A stretch of 64,000 nt of DNA from NCBI GenBank assembly GCA_024345305.1, contig BRON01000005.1:1-64000 (forward strand). Direction: 5' to 3'. Position 1 is the stretch's first letter; each line of letters starts with the position of its first letter. Below the pieces are notes generated by a model, which worked only from the letters and a program-made list of their open reading frames with translations, was not told the origin of the DNA and ran no database searches. Source of the DNA: Mrakia gelida. Taxonomy: Eukaryota > Basidiomycota > Tremellomycetes > Cystofilobasidiales > Mrakiaceae. The position numbers and the translations under genes are program-made. This document shows, piece by piece, positions 32,232 to 44,288 of the stretch.

Positions 32232-35061
32232 CTAAGCACTAGCCCGCTCAGCGAAAACGGCAGCCAACCTCTCCGCCGACGCCGCGTCCTTCACTCGAAT
32301 ACTGATCATCGAAGGCTTCCCCTTCTCCACCACCGAGATCGAGACCGCCTTCCCGCCTTGGATGGTCGCTTTGATGTCGGGGTGGATTTTGACGTTCTGC
32401 GAAAGACGCAAAGAGACAGAAAAGGGGACCGAAAGAAGAAGGCGAATGAGATGGTCAGCTTGTGTCTCGTCGTTCTCGCTCGTTTCGCTCGAAACCAGAG
32501 GATGGATGGAAGGAAGGACGCGACCACTCACCAGCAACAAAACCCCACTCCCCTCAACCCTAGCCAAAACCCTCCCCTTCGCTCCACTCTCCCCTCCAAA
32601 CTTGATCTTCACCAACCCCGTCCCGACCTTATCCCACCCCTTGCCCACGAACCGACTGATCGCACCTCGAGCTTCGAACGCCGTTTCCTCCCCTTCCTCT
32701 CCGACTCCTTGCTCCATCAGAGTAGGGTCTGAAGGGATCGTGGGAGCCGGTGCTTCCTCTTCGCCTCCAGCCTCGGGGGCAGGAGTAGCAGGAGCGGGAG
32801 CGGGAGCGAAGGAGGGGGTCGCGTCCTCCAAAGCGGCTCCTCCGAATCCGAACGACGAAGAGACAGATCGTTTAGGTGCGGCTCCAGAGGCTGCTCCGAA
32901 AGAGAAGTTGGGAGTTCCTCCGGGAAGACGTTGGAAGCTTGGGGTGGTTTTGAGAGGGGGAGGAGCGGTGGTGGTGGAGGAGGAAGTGGAGGAAGAGCCG
33001 AAGGAGGTGAAGGAGAAGGGAGCTGGCGAGGTGATGCTGGCCGAGGCTGGTGGGATGGAGGAGGAGGAGGAGGGAGAGTTGAAGGAGAAGGGAGCGGATT
33101 TGGGAGTCGACGCGGCTGGGGAGTCGGTGGGTTTGGCGGCGGTGGTGGATTCGGAGAGAACGGAGGAGATGAAGGAGCCTGCTGTGGAGGACTTCTTGGG
33201 CGTGTCCTTGGTCGACGACGACGACGTTCCGAAGAGGCTGGCGGCTGAAGAACCGAACGAGGGAGTGGTGGTAGATCCTCCGTTGGTTGAGGCAGGAGGA
33301 GCTCCGAACGAGAAGCCTCCCGACGCGGGTTTGGGAGACGAAGTGCTGGCCGCCGTCGACGCTCCTCCGAAAGAGAATCCTCCCGAGGGTGCTGAACCAG
33401 ACGAGGTGGAAGGGAAGGTGGAAAAGGGAGTGGATCCAGTCGAGGACGAGGCTGGCGCGTCGAGCTTGGCTCCTCCGAACGAGAATCCAGTTCCTCCAGA
33501 CGCGAAGACAGGCGGCGCCTTGGGCTTCTCGACGACGACCTCCTGCTTCTTCTTCTCCGGCTCGGGGGTCACCTCGTGATCGTCAACGATACCCAAAGCC
33601 TTCTTCTGCTTCTCCAACTCCTCCCTCTTCGACCGGTAACCCTTGACGAGGTCGTCCAACGTCTTCGACAGATCCACGAAGGGATCCTTCTCGACGAGGG
33701 ACTCCTGGAGGGAGAGAAGCGAGAGGTTGAGTCCTCGGAGGTTCCTGTAGTATTCGACGAGCTCCTTGTTGTCCTTGGGAGGAAGAGCGGAGGCGGGAGC
33801 GGCTGGGGCCTTGAAGGTCGAGGTGTTGGAGGAGGAGGAAGGAGGGAAGAGAGGAGCGGAGCTGGAGGTGACGCTACTAGAGGAGAGTGGGGATGGTTTG
33901 AAAGGGGATCCGTTGGCTGCACCTCCGAAGGACTTGGGGAACGGCGAATCCGAGCTCGAGAGAGCGGTGGGTTGGATCTGGGGAGTCGAGGGAGCTTCGA
34001 CGATCATCGATCCGGTCGAGGAGACGTTCTTCTTTGGAGGAGGACCGGAGAGGGACTTGAGAGCCGAGGACGACGAGGGTATTTCCGCATCAGGGAGGGA
34101 GGGAGTAGAACCCCAAGGTGTGGCTGATGAGGGAGCTGGTGGTACGACTGCTGGGGAGGGAGGAGCCGAGGTTGCTGCTCCAAAGCTGAAGGACGAGGGA
34201 GATGCTCCGCTGAAGCTGAAGGGCGAAGCTGCTGCTGGCTTGGGCGTGGATGGAGCTGCTCCGAAGATGGGGACTGCTGGGGAGGGTTTGGGCGAGGAGA
34301 AGATGTTTGAGGGGACGGCTGCGAAGGGATTGGGGGTTGTCGGGGTGCTGTTGAAGGAGAAAGGAGTGGACGAGGAGGAAGGAGGAGCTGCTCCAAATCC
34401 AGTCGACGTCGAGGCTGCTCCTCCCCCGAACGTGAATCCTCCACCGAACGCGGGCTTGGAAGCGGGAGCAGGCTGCGATAGTAAGAAAGGAAATTGGTCA
34501 GCTCGAGTTCGAGTAGACGGGAGAGGCAGGGAAAGAAGAAAGAATAAAGGAAGGAGAGGGAGCTCACCTCGACGCTGCTCGGAGTTGGGGTCGCTGACTT
34601 CCTGGCTGGTAGAGCTCGAATCCTAGAACGAAAGCAAGAAAGTACGAGATCAGTACATCTGCAAGCTCCTTCCCACTTGCTCAAGCCATATGCGAATCTC
34701 TTCGGAGGATACGAGAGCTCGAATGAAAGGGAAAGAAGGAAGGAGAGGTCGAATCAGACTCACTTCCTCGCTCCCAAAACTTCCTCCTTCGCCTTAGGCA
34801 TCTCCTTTGAGGCATCATCCTGAGTACACAGCGAGCACAGACGAGCCAAGAATCCAGTCAGCTTGCGTCTTCGTCATATTTTGGAGGGAGGGAGAGAGAA
34901 GACTGACCTCTTCTTCATCCGAGTTGTCGACTCCTCCTCCTTCCCTGCTGATCTTTTGGGGACGAAGCACAACCAGCAAGAGCGTGTTAGACACTCTCTT
35001 CGAGACGGAAATGAGAGTAGGGGGATGTGCTTACTTGAGAGTGAGCTGATCGTTTGGCCAT
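32232..35061 (-). CDS. NUP2: Nup2/Nup50-like nucleoporin with Ran-binding domain
   Basis: Starts at ATG 35061-35059 (MAKRSAHSQ, exon 1 ends 35035), short exons code ISREGGGVDNSDEEE and DDASKEMPKAKEEVLG, and the long final part runs to TAG 32234-32232. The N-terminus MAKR plus an acidic stretch and KEEVL matches the Nup50/Nup2 signature that binds importin alpha. The middle is rich in FG-type repeats (GFSFGG, FSFGA, SPFSFN, PSFGSS) typical of nuclear-pore proteins. A helical patch (NKELVEYYRNLRGLNLSLL..KGYRSKREELEKQKKAL) interrupts the FG region. The C-terminal RanBP1-type domain reads GWDKVGTGLVKIKF, VLARVEGSGVLLL, an intron, then NVKIHPDIKATIQ and SIRVKDAASAERLAAVF. Role: recycling of importin alpha and Ran-dependent transport at the nuclear basket. 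Confidence 0.9.
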
Positions 35062-35288
35062 GTTGATTCGGTAAAGTTGGTCTCGAGCGAAGCTGGTCGT
35101 TGGGAAGGACGAGGAGAGCTCGACGTCGTTTCGAGCCCAGCGCCTCGAGCCTTGCTTCTTTTTCTTTTTATATCTGAGTGAGTCGTTGTCCACCAAAATC
35201 GCTTTCGTCTCAGGACTCTCTTCTGAAAGCAGCCTCAAGCCAGCGAGGTGAGGAAGGAGAAGATCCTCGCTCTCGCGTTCCAGAGAGA

Positions 35289-37114
35289 TCAAGACGAAGA
35301 CGTGGGGGACGAGATCTGATGTCGAGTCGTCAAAAGGTCATCATGGATCGATTCAAGTTGCTTGCGCAGGTAGGTAGGTATCTGCGCGATTTGAGGAGAG
35401 AACCGGTCAGTGCGCGAGCGCGAGGAGAGAGGGAGGACGAAGAGCTCACGAAAGAACGCGTTGTCGCGTCGCTTTCTTATTCGAGGCTCACTCGGTCGTG
35501 TCCTCAGCCTGTAAGCAAGCGAAAGGGACGGAACCGAGATAAGTCCCAGCTCCAAAATCTTGCCGCGAGAAAGAAGAGGAGGAGGAAGACTCACGGGAGG
35601 AGAGATGGAGAAGAGCTTGCCGTCGGGCAGCGTCCATCGCCACGTCGCAAGAGTCTGGCAGGGAGGGCCCTCTGAATCGACCGGATCCGGAAGGAATCCT
35701 GAGGTCCTGAGGTAGGTTCCCATCTGAGCCATGAAGGCGTGCTTGTATCCCTTCGGCTCAATGGTTCGGATTCCAAACTTCCTCTCGAGGACGGCGACGC
35801 TCATGACGAACTCCTTGGGGAAGAAGTAAGGGATTCCGAGGTGGTGGATCTCGAGGATTGTATCAGGAAGCACCATCCTCTTGAGCTCCGGAGCGAAGAA
35901 GAGCATCGTGTTTCCTGGGAACTGGATCGTTGAGGGCGACGAGCTCGCGGCGAGGGCTCTGACGAACGCGCCTTGATCCTGTCCGACTCCAAAGATGACT
36001 CGAGCGCGGCGACGATCGTGAGGTTCCTCGGGTCCCTCTGCTAGCCCGAGGGGTCTCAAGCTCTCGACGAGCTCTTCGAGAGCGGGTTTCTTGGACCAGT
36101 CGTCGAGGACTCCGTTCGGGTTCATGATCGAGAGGACGTCGAGGTAGTTTCCTTCGGGGACGACCAGGGGAAGGAGGAAGGGAAGGTCTCGATCAGGACT
36201 GTGGACTGTTCCGAAGGGAGGCTCGACGCCAATGACGATGGAAAGCTGGAGAGGAAGCGTTTAGATGGAGGTCAGCTCGCGTCGAGATCAAGAGCAGAGT
36301 CGGCAGCAGAACGGTTCTTGCTCACTTCTCGAACATTACTCCATCGCTTCTTGCCCTCATCTCCCGAGAAGATACCGTTCTCGGGGTCGAAGAAGGTGGT
36401 GTAGTGAGAAGATTTGGAGATCGCGATGGTGTGGTACAGGAATGGGAGACAGAGGTCTCGAAAGGAGTGGGAAACGAGGAGGAGATTGACGGCACGGTGA
36501 AGAGACGAAGGGTTCGAGATCGGGTTGGGTTTAGCTCGTGGGAGGAAGGTGTACTTGATGATTCGTTCGAGGACCTCGACGGGAAGCTCTGAGGATAGAC
36601 AAGAGCGAGGAGAAGTGCAAGAGAGGAGGTCAGCGCGATCGTGCCTGGTCCCCATCTCTTCCCTCGTTCTTTGCAAGCTTGCGACTCACCAGTGGATGAC
36701 CTAGTCAGCTCGATGTAAACAAAACACTCCTTCTTGTGCAGCTTCCAGTCCTGTACGTGCGAAGAACGAAGGGGGATGAGCAAAGGGAAGAGGGGGGAGC
36801 GAGGGCTGAGCTCTGTGAGCTCGACGCCGAAAGGGTTGATGTGAGCTCACATTTGCCTGGCAGTCCTTCGAGCAGTAAGCATTCTTGCATCGAGAGCATC
36901 GAAGAGCTCCAGCGACCTCCTTGTTGCAGAAGGTACACTTCTTGACGACGACGAGGGAGAGGGAAGCGAGGGATCCTTCGATGGAGACGATGGGAAGGGA
37001 GGAGGAAGTGTCGACGGCCTGCTCGGCGACGTTGCCTTGGATTTCGAGTGATTTCTCGACCAGATGTTGTCCAAGGGGTAGTGGGGTCGAAGTCGGAGTC
37101 GACGAGGGAGTCAT
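35289..37114 (-). CDS. MYND zinc-finger protein with F-box-like segment
   Basis: ATG 37114-37112; stop TGA 35291-35289. Exon 1 (37114-36851) ends in a MYND finger, CTFCNKEVAGALRCSRC then YCSKDCQ, completed by the next exon DWKLHKKEC. A following exon contains LPVEVLERIIKYTFLP and LLLVSHSFRDLCLPFLY, the pattern of an F-box-like helix pair seen in many fungal proteins. Later exons read GVEPPFGTVHSPDRD, GVLDDWSKKPALEEL, VIFGVGQDQGAFVRA and KFGIRTIEPKGYKHAF; the last exon codes IPTYLRKQLESIHDD. MYND fingers bind proline-rich partners; the rest is unrecognised. It is divergent from GPN3 (358 bases between start codons) and lies 227 bases upstream of the nucleoporin start on the same strand. Confidence 0.75.
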
Positions 37115-37472
37115 GGCGAAAGAAGAAGGAAAGAAGCGGTTTGGAACGGTCGTGAGGGTCGGAGGTCAGGATGCGAGAGCTCGACGCTTCCCTCTTGAAC
37201 GCTTAACCTCGACCCTTCCAACCCCTCAAATTCATTTGAACAGTTCGACAGCTCCCTCACAAGACTCAGCCGACCTCCACTGCCATACAGTCGAATTTGA
37301 ACCTCCAGGAAATTCCTCGCTGAACGCTCGTCGACCGAAACGCAAACCTGTGAGCTCAACCTCCTCCTCCCTTCTTCCCTTCCCTTTCCCTTTGCTTCAA
37401 GCTGACTCCCTTGCAATTTGGCCTGCTCTGCTTTCAGATCACCTATTCTCTCTTCTCTCCACCTAACTCATC

Positions 37473-38982
37473 ATGCGATATGCCATCCTCGTCACAGGTC
37501 AGTCTATCTTCTCCATCCTTGCGTTGCTGACAAGCTCAACTTCCCTTTCCCTCCCTCCACCTCTTCTTCGAGCTCACCTTCCTCCCTTCCTCCCTTATGC
37601 TTTACAGGTCCCGCCGGATCTGGGAAATCTACGTTCTGCAACTCGATCATCACGCACGCTCAGTCGTTAGGACGAAACATCCATCTCTTCAACTTGGATC
37701 CAGCAGCAGACAAGTTCGAGTACCCTCCGACGATTGATATCCGAGACCTCATCAGTTTGGAGGACGTCATGGAGGAGATGGAGTTTGGACCCAACGGAGG
37801 GTTGATTTACTGCTTCGAGTTAGTCCTTTCGGCTCAGCCTCTAGGATTGGGGTGGGCTGGACGGAGCGAGGCGAAGGGAGGGAGGAGGAAAGAGCTCAAC
37901 TCGACGTCGTTCAGCCCGCGAGCTCACAGCTCGTCGAAGCGCTTTACTAACCTTCCTGGTGTTCTTCCTCGACTCGTAGGTACCTTTTGAACAACCTTGA
38001 CTGGCTGGAGGAAGAGCTAGGCTCGTACGAGGACGAGTACCTGATCATCGACTGCCCAGGTTCGTCTTTCCCTCGCCTCGCTTCCTACGATCCCCACTTT
38101 CTCCATCTAACGTTCTTTGGTCCTGATCCATCCCTCGCCTTGTTCATCCTCTAGGTCAAATCGAACTCTACACCCACATCCCTCTCCTCCCTCGACTCGC
38201 CTCCTTCCTCCAGCAACGATGCGACATCCGCGTCTGCGCGACCTACCTCCTCGAATCTCAATTCATGGAGGACAAAGCCAAGTTCTTCGCCGGAGTGATG
38301 AGCGCCATGAGTTGCATGGTCAGCTTGGAGTGCCCTCATATCAACATCTTGACGAAGATGGATCTGGTGAGAGGACGAAAGGGGAAGAACGAGGTTGGAA
38401 GGTTCGTCTCGTTTTCGTTTTCGCTTCTCTCCGCGTCGCTCGAGCTGCTTGCCGCGTTCTCGTACTGACGGATTGACTCTGTCATCTTTTCGGATCCTGT
38501 TAGGTACCTCGACCCGGATCCTACACTGCTGCAGAACGAGATCAACCAAGCAACGAATCCAAAGTTCCACGCGCTCAACCAAGCCATCGTCGGCCTCGTG
38601 AGTCCTTCTTTCCTCTTTCCCTTGACCCCAGCTCTATCCGTAGAGCCTAGTCTACTTGCCAGAAAGTCTCTGCCCGATGTGGGACGAAGGGAACGGCGTT
38701 CACTGACCTCGAACGTCCCTTCTCGCGTCTCCAGATCGAGGACCACAACCTAGTCTCCTTCCTCCCTCTCGACCCCACCAACGACTCCTCAATCGCGACA
38801 GTTCTATCGCATATTGACAACAGTCTTCAGTACGGTGAAGCTGAGGAGGTCAAAATGCCAGGTGAGTCTGATATCTCGAGCATAATCGACCTTGCCCCCG
38901 AACGTCCTTTGACGCGAGCTGACTTGATTTCGTCTTCTTTCCTCCAGCGGACATGGACGACGGTGACTTCGGAGACGAGTAG
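37473..38982 (+). CDS. GPN3: GPN-loop GTPase 3
   Basis: Seven exons joined in phase: 37473-37497, 37618-37818, 37980-38059, 38155-38401, 38504-38597, 38735-38861, 38948-38982. P-loop GPAGSGKST near residue 9, the family-defining Gly-Pro-Asn loop in FGPNGG, DCPGQIELY (G3 region) and TKMDLV (G4). The C-terminus is acidic ([10 protein letters not shown]), as in eukaryotic GPN3. GPN2 and GPN3 act with GPN1 in the assembly and nuclear import of RNA polymerase II. The protein is about 270 residues, normal for the family. The first intron interrupts the P-loop right after the codon for Thr of VTG. Confidence 0.96.
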
Positions 38983-39468
38983 TGATACATGGTGCTCTAG
39001 TAACCGGGTGCTAAGAGAGCTGGATCCTGCGAAAGCTCAGGGCTTGCGGGAAGTCCGCCTGCGCTCGTGAGAACTTCGCGACGTGTCTTCGTCCTTGCCT
39101 CGCTTCCTCTATTCTTTCTCCGCTCGGCTCGACACCACATACCCGTCACAGATGAGAGCAGACTCCACAATCTCGAACGCTCGCAGGGTCGTTTCCTAAT
39201 GAAGAACGCCTGCTCTCTGCAGAGAAGGTGACGCGTGAGGCGGAGGGAATTTTGTCTCGTCTTTGCGAGCAGGGTTGGGTCACGAAGCCTAAAAAAAACT
39301 GATCAGTTGTGGATTTGAGGCAATAGAAAACACCTCAAACTCGAATATCACGGACCCGAAAATCTTCTCAAGGAAGAACTGCGTCGCAAAAACACCCGCG
39401 CTCGAAGACTCCTCATCCCTCGCTCTCCGTTCGACGACGTCCATCTCCCTCCCTCCTCCCTTCTCTCC
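38983..39468. other. Intergenic between GPN3 and the GH16 gene
   Basis: 3' region of GPN3 and promoter of the next gene; an A-run at 39292-39299 and no coding pattern. Confidence 0.5.
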
Positions 39469-40902
39469 ATGGCTTCCACGCCTCCCCCTCCACCACCGCC
39501 ACCCTTCGCCTCTCCTTGTACTCGCTACCTCCTCTACCTCACCTCGTTCATCCTCATCTCAACCTTCACAACCTCCTTCTTCCATCTCTCCTCCCCCCTC
39601 CCTTCCTCCCAGCTCAACCTCCCTTCCTCCTCTCGTCCCTTCACCTTCCAACACTCCTACTCCGGTCCCACCTTCTTCGATAACTTCGACTTCGAGGCTA
39701 TCCCCGACCCAACCCACGGCTACGTTTCCTACAAGAACAGGGAGGAAGCAGAGAGGAGGAACCTGACGTTCGTGTCCAAGTTCGGAGAGGAGGAAGCGTA
39801 CTTGGGGTTGGATCGGAATGAGAAGGAGCCTGGCTGGCCTGGGAGAGCGAGTGTCAGGATAAGGAGTAAGAAGGCGTACGAGAGTGGGATGGTGCTGGTG
39901 GTGGATGTGAAACATATGCCTTGGGGGTGTGGGACTTGGTGAGTGAAGAGACGAGAGGAGGGAGGGAAGGGAGGGATGTTGAGCTCGAGCTCGAGCTCAA
40001 GACGGAAGGAAGAGAAAGCTTTCGCTGATGTGTCCCTTTCTTCTTGATGGGTTTTCGGCTTTCAGGCCAGCACTATGGATGACTAGTCTCACCGGCTGGC
40101 CCAATCTGGGAGAGATAGATATCATCGTTCGTCCCTCATCTCATCTCGTTTCGTTCGAGCTCACCGTTTCTCGCGAGACGTCGAGCTCACAATTCCCTCC
40201 TCCTTCTTCTCCTCTCCCACCCTTCCGCTTCCTTCCTACATCCAGGAAAACGTCCACTTCTCCACTCGAAACCTCTACACCCTCCACACCTCCTCAGGCT
40301 GCTCCCTCCCTCCGCCAGGTCCTCATCGTCGTCAATCGGGGATCGCGAAGACGAACAACTGCGACGTCCAGGCTCCTGGTCAGTGGTCGAACGAAGGGTG
40401 TGGAGTCGAGTCTTCGGACGATCGGACGTGGGGGAAGGGGTTCAACGAGGATGGAGGGGGGATCGTGGTGATGAAGTGGACGGACGAAGGGATCGAGATG
40501 TATCAGTTCCGGAAAAAATCTGAGCCGCTTGATCTCAGGACGGAAGGGGAGGAGGTAGATCCTCAGACTTGGGGAGTTGTGAGTACCTTTTTGATCTACC
40601 GTCTTCGTTCAGAGAGATAAAAGGGTTGAGAAACTGACGCGCTCTCTCGTTTTCGTTCTGATCAGCCCGCCGCGTCGTTCCCCTCGCTTCACTGCCCAGC
40701 CTCTCACTTCCGGTCCCAGCACCTGATCATTAACATAGCCACTTGTGGAGACTGGGCTGGACAAGCTGGGATCTGGGCTTCGTCGGGTTGCCTCGGTTTG
40801 CTGGATCCAAGCGAGTGGACGTGCGAGAGGAGTGTCAGGGAGGGGAAGGGTTTGGAGGACGCGTTCTGGGCGATTAGGAGGATCTCGGTGTATCGGATCT
40901 GA
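39469..40902 (+). CDS. GH16 endo-beta-glucanase, membrane-anchored
   Basis: Four exons in phase: 39469-39938, 40066-40136, 40246-40578, 40666-40902. A Pro-rich start is followed by one hydrophobic helix (YLLYLTSFILISTFTTSF), predicting a type II signal anchor with the enzyme outside the cell or in the secretory lumen. The catalytic motif of family 16 is exact: GEIDIIE (nucleophile and acid/base Glu), split by an intron right before the last Glu. Upstream are SGPTFFDNFDF and DPTHGYVSY and downstream HTSSGCSLP, typical of fungal laminarinase-type members. Likely acts on beta-1,3(4)-glucan of its own wall or of food; substrate inferred from the family. Confidence 0.93.
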
Positions 40903-41348
40903 TGGCGATTTTCACTTCGCAGAGCTCGTGCATTCGGGGAGCGGTTTGCGGCTCGTCAGGGCGGGTGGGAGAGAGAGAGAGAGCACATTCGCCAGCGCGT
41001 CGCGAAGTCAAGACCACCTTCGATGTTTTTCGCGCTCCTTTCTTCGCAACTACATCGCACCTCTGATGTCCTTCTTCCTTTCGGAGATCCCTCGGAGTCT
41101 CTCCTACGAGAAGAAAACCTGTTCGGTGACCAGTAACGAGGATCCAAAAAGAAACGAGCCCGACGGCGGGAGGAGGCCGAGCTCGAGTTTCGTGGAGCTC
41201 ACGCCCTCCTTCCTTCCTTTCCTCTCTCTACCTCTCACGCCCACCATCTTCCTTCCATTCAACCCCTTTTCTTTTCAGTCGCTCGCTCTATCCTTCTTTC
41301 CTCGCTCCTCGATCTCTACCAGCAACCTCCCCCTCCTCTCCCCGAGCT
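40903..41348. other. Intergenic upstream of the P450 gene
   Basis: Promoter region; the last 130 bases are pyrimidine-rich. No other feature. Confidence 0.5.
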
Positions 41349-44157
41349 ATGTTCCTCGAATCCCTCCTCCTCATCCCTCTCGCCCTTCTCTCAGCTTACG
41401 TCTGGTTCTACGTCGTCAAACCTCGTCGCTCCCTCCTTCTCAACCTCCCTGGGCCTCCATCTACCGACTTCCTCTTCGGAACTCTTCAAGGAATCATCAA
41501 GGAGGAGCCTGGAGTCAAGCACGACCGATGGATCAAAGACTATGGATTGACGTACAGGTGCGAACCTCCCTCCGATCCTCCTCCTCTTTTGCCCTCGGTT
41601 CGACGTCTCTGACGTCCCTGCTTCTTTCTCATAGGTACGACGTTCTAGCTGGAGAGGTCAGGTTCTTCACTGCTGACCCTAGAGCGATCAACCAGTGAGT
41701 TTCTTCTTCGTTCAAGACACCAACGTCGACCCGGTCCCTCTGACCTTCGAGCTGACCCGGCGTTCTTTGCCCGTTCTTTTTCTTTTTTCGTCGCTTTTCA
41801 TCTGTATCAGTATCATGTCGAACTGCTACGATTACCCGAAACCTGCTGCTGTACGACGAGGACTCGCTGAGATGCTGGGAGATGGGATTCTCTCCGCTGA
41901 GGGTGAGTTGACTTTCGACTCGACGACGACGCGTGATTGAGCTCGGCTGATGGTTGTTCTCTCTCTTTCCACCTCGCAGGCGACGTTCACAAGCGTCAGA
42001 GAAGGTGAGCCGACTCCCTTGGTATCTTATTTGAGCGACACAAGTCCACTGACCTGCTGCTTCGCTTTTCACAGGATCATGCTTCCTTCGTTCTCCGCCG
42101 CGTCGATGCGTCCTCTCGTCCCTCTCTTCTTCGACAAAGCCTTCGAACTCAAGGACAAGATCCTTCAAGCTGCTTCGGAGGATCCTAATGTCGATGAGAA
42201 GACAGGCGAGGGTCAGGTTGACGTGATGCTTTGGATCGGGAGGTGAGTTGATCTCGCTCGACTCAATCGCGTCGCACCTTCCCCTTCGCTCCTCGTTTGC
42301 TGATGTTGACTGTTCTTTCCCTTCTCTGGTATCAGAGCAAGCCTCGACGTCATCGGTCTCGCTGGTTTCGGATTCGCGTTCGACTCGTTGAAGACGGCTG
42401 AGAACGAGCTGGCCAACGCGTTCAAGAGGTTCGTTCGAGTTTCGCGCCGTCTCGTACTTTCCTCTGCTGCATCGCTGACTTCAATCTCCAAACTCTTCCA
42501 CGTTTCAGGATGTTCGCTTCTGCCCAAGATATCACCGTCCTCGCCATCCTTCAGAACTTCTTCCCAATCTTCAAGCTGATCGTGAGTTCCTCGTCCCCTC
42601 TAGGCCCTTCGTCCCTTCCCCGTAGGCTGACCCAACGCCCTCTTCTTTCTAGCCAAGTAAACGAGCGAGAGTTACGAAGCAGTCGTTGACTATCCTGAAC
42701 CGAGTCGCTGCGGAGATGGTCGCTGAGAAAAAAAGCGCTGTCCTCGCGCTTGCGGACGGAAAGGTCGAGAAGGGAGATCTCCTCGGACGGGATCTCTTGA
42801 CTTTGCTTGGTGAGTGGATATTTCTTCTTCCGACTTGGGTAGTCTCGCCTACCAGCTCCTGATCTATCTCTGTGCTCCCTTCGCAGTTCGAGCCAACATG
42901 GCGTCGGATCTCCCTGCGTCTCAAACTCTCTCGGACGCCGAACTCGCTGCTCAGATCACGACTTTCCTTCTTGCTGGTGAGCAACAGGAATGCTATGCTG
43001 AGTCTCTTCCTAGTGGCTGACTGACTTTGCCTTGGATCTTCGCTCTGGCAGGTTTCGAAACGTGAGTTGATCCTCGATCTTCGCTCTCTCTCCCTCAACG
43101 CTGACTGTACCGGACCTTCTTGTCTCTCTTTTCAGCTCGAGCACCTCTCTCACCTGGATCCTCCACGCTCTCGTTGAGTATCCCGACGTCCAGAAGAAGC
43201 TACGAGCAGAGCTCCTTGCCGTTTCAGAGACAACACCCGACGCGTCAGTATCTTTTCTCTTCCTTTCACTTTTCTCCCTCCTCTTGGCGCGTCGACTGAC
43301 TCCATCCTTATCCTGCGGTCTCCTTCTTTCCTCACAGCGATCAACTGAGCGCCCTTCCTTACCTCGACGCGGTCGTCCGAGAATGTCTTCGTCTTTACGC
43401 TCCCGTCACCTCGACCGTTCGAGTCGCCACCAAGGACGTCGACACCATCCCTCTCTCCACTCCAGTCATCGGACGAGATGGGAAGGAGATGAACGAGGTC
43501 CAGATCGGGAAGGGAGTTTCCATCTTCATTCGTGAGTCGACTCCCACGTCGCGTCTCGTCGCGACTTTCGCTGAGCCTTTCTCTTCTCCCTCTTCCACCT
43601 TCTCTCGTCTAGCTATCTTGAGCATGAATCGATCGGAAGCCATCTTTGGACCTGACGCCAAGGAATTCAAGTGAGTCATCTTTTCCCCCTCGCTCTCGTC
43701 GTCTCGTTCGTCTCGAGCTTGAACGACGCGTCGACTGACGTCCTCCTCCTCTTTTTTTTCTCGACCAGGCCCGAGCGATGGCTCAGCGACATTCCCAACT
43801 CCGCCAAGGAGCTCGAGGTACCCTTCTCTCACATCCTCACCTTCATCGCTGGTCCTCGATCCTGCATCGGCTACCGTTTCGCTCTTCTCGAGATCAAGGC
43901 GATCCTCTTCACTCTCGTTCGCGAGCTCGTGAGTCCCGTCCTTCTTCCTTTTCTCTCGCGAGCCGCAACTCGAGCTCACTCTCCTCTTACTTTTCTCTCG
44001 CTCTCGACAGAACTTCCGACACATCGATTCCCTTCCCGTCTACGAGAGGAAGTCGTCGCTCGTTCAACGTCCTCGGATCGTTGGCAGGGAGAAGGAAGGA
44101 TACCAGATGCTGCTTCGAGTCACACCTTACGTTGATTCGGAAGCTTCGAGTTCGTAG
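41349..44157 (+). CDS. Cytochrome P450 monooxygenase
   Basis: About 13 exons from ATG 41349 to TAG 44155-44157. An N-terminal membrane anchor ([18 protein letters not shown]) is followed by the proline hinge LPGPPS. The I-helix oxygen-binding motif is AGFETSST, the K-helix ExxR is ECLRLYAP, the PERF-like box is KPERWL and the heme-binding loop is [12 protein letters not shown] with the Cys ligand. All landmarks are intact, so it should be an active ER enzyme working with a reductase. The substrate and CYP family cannot be told from sequence by eye; neighbours give no cluster context. Convergent with the transporter gene, 131 bases between stops. Confidence 0.94.
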
Positions 44158-44288
44158 GAAGTGGTACTATCTGATGCTGTGCTTGACGCTTTTCGAACGA
44201 ACGAGAGGAGAACGAGAGCGAAGCAGATCATCGAATTGAACGCATCTAAGGAGACGTGCATCTATGCTAGCGTAGTGCTGAGAGGGCC

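Noticed and set aside
32362..33579. 405-codon plus-strand frame opposite the nucleoporin
   Set aside because: It is the antisense of the FG/Ser-rich exon; low complexity keeps the opposite strand open. Nucleoporin domains are clear on the minus strand.
39469..44157. Secondary-metabolite cluster around the P450
   Set aside because: Neighbours are a glucanase, GPN3 and an anion transporter; no backbone enzyme such as a PKS, NRPS or terpene synthase is present.
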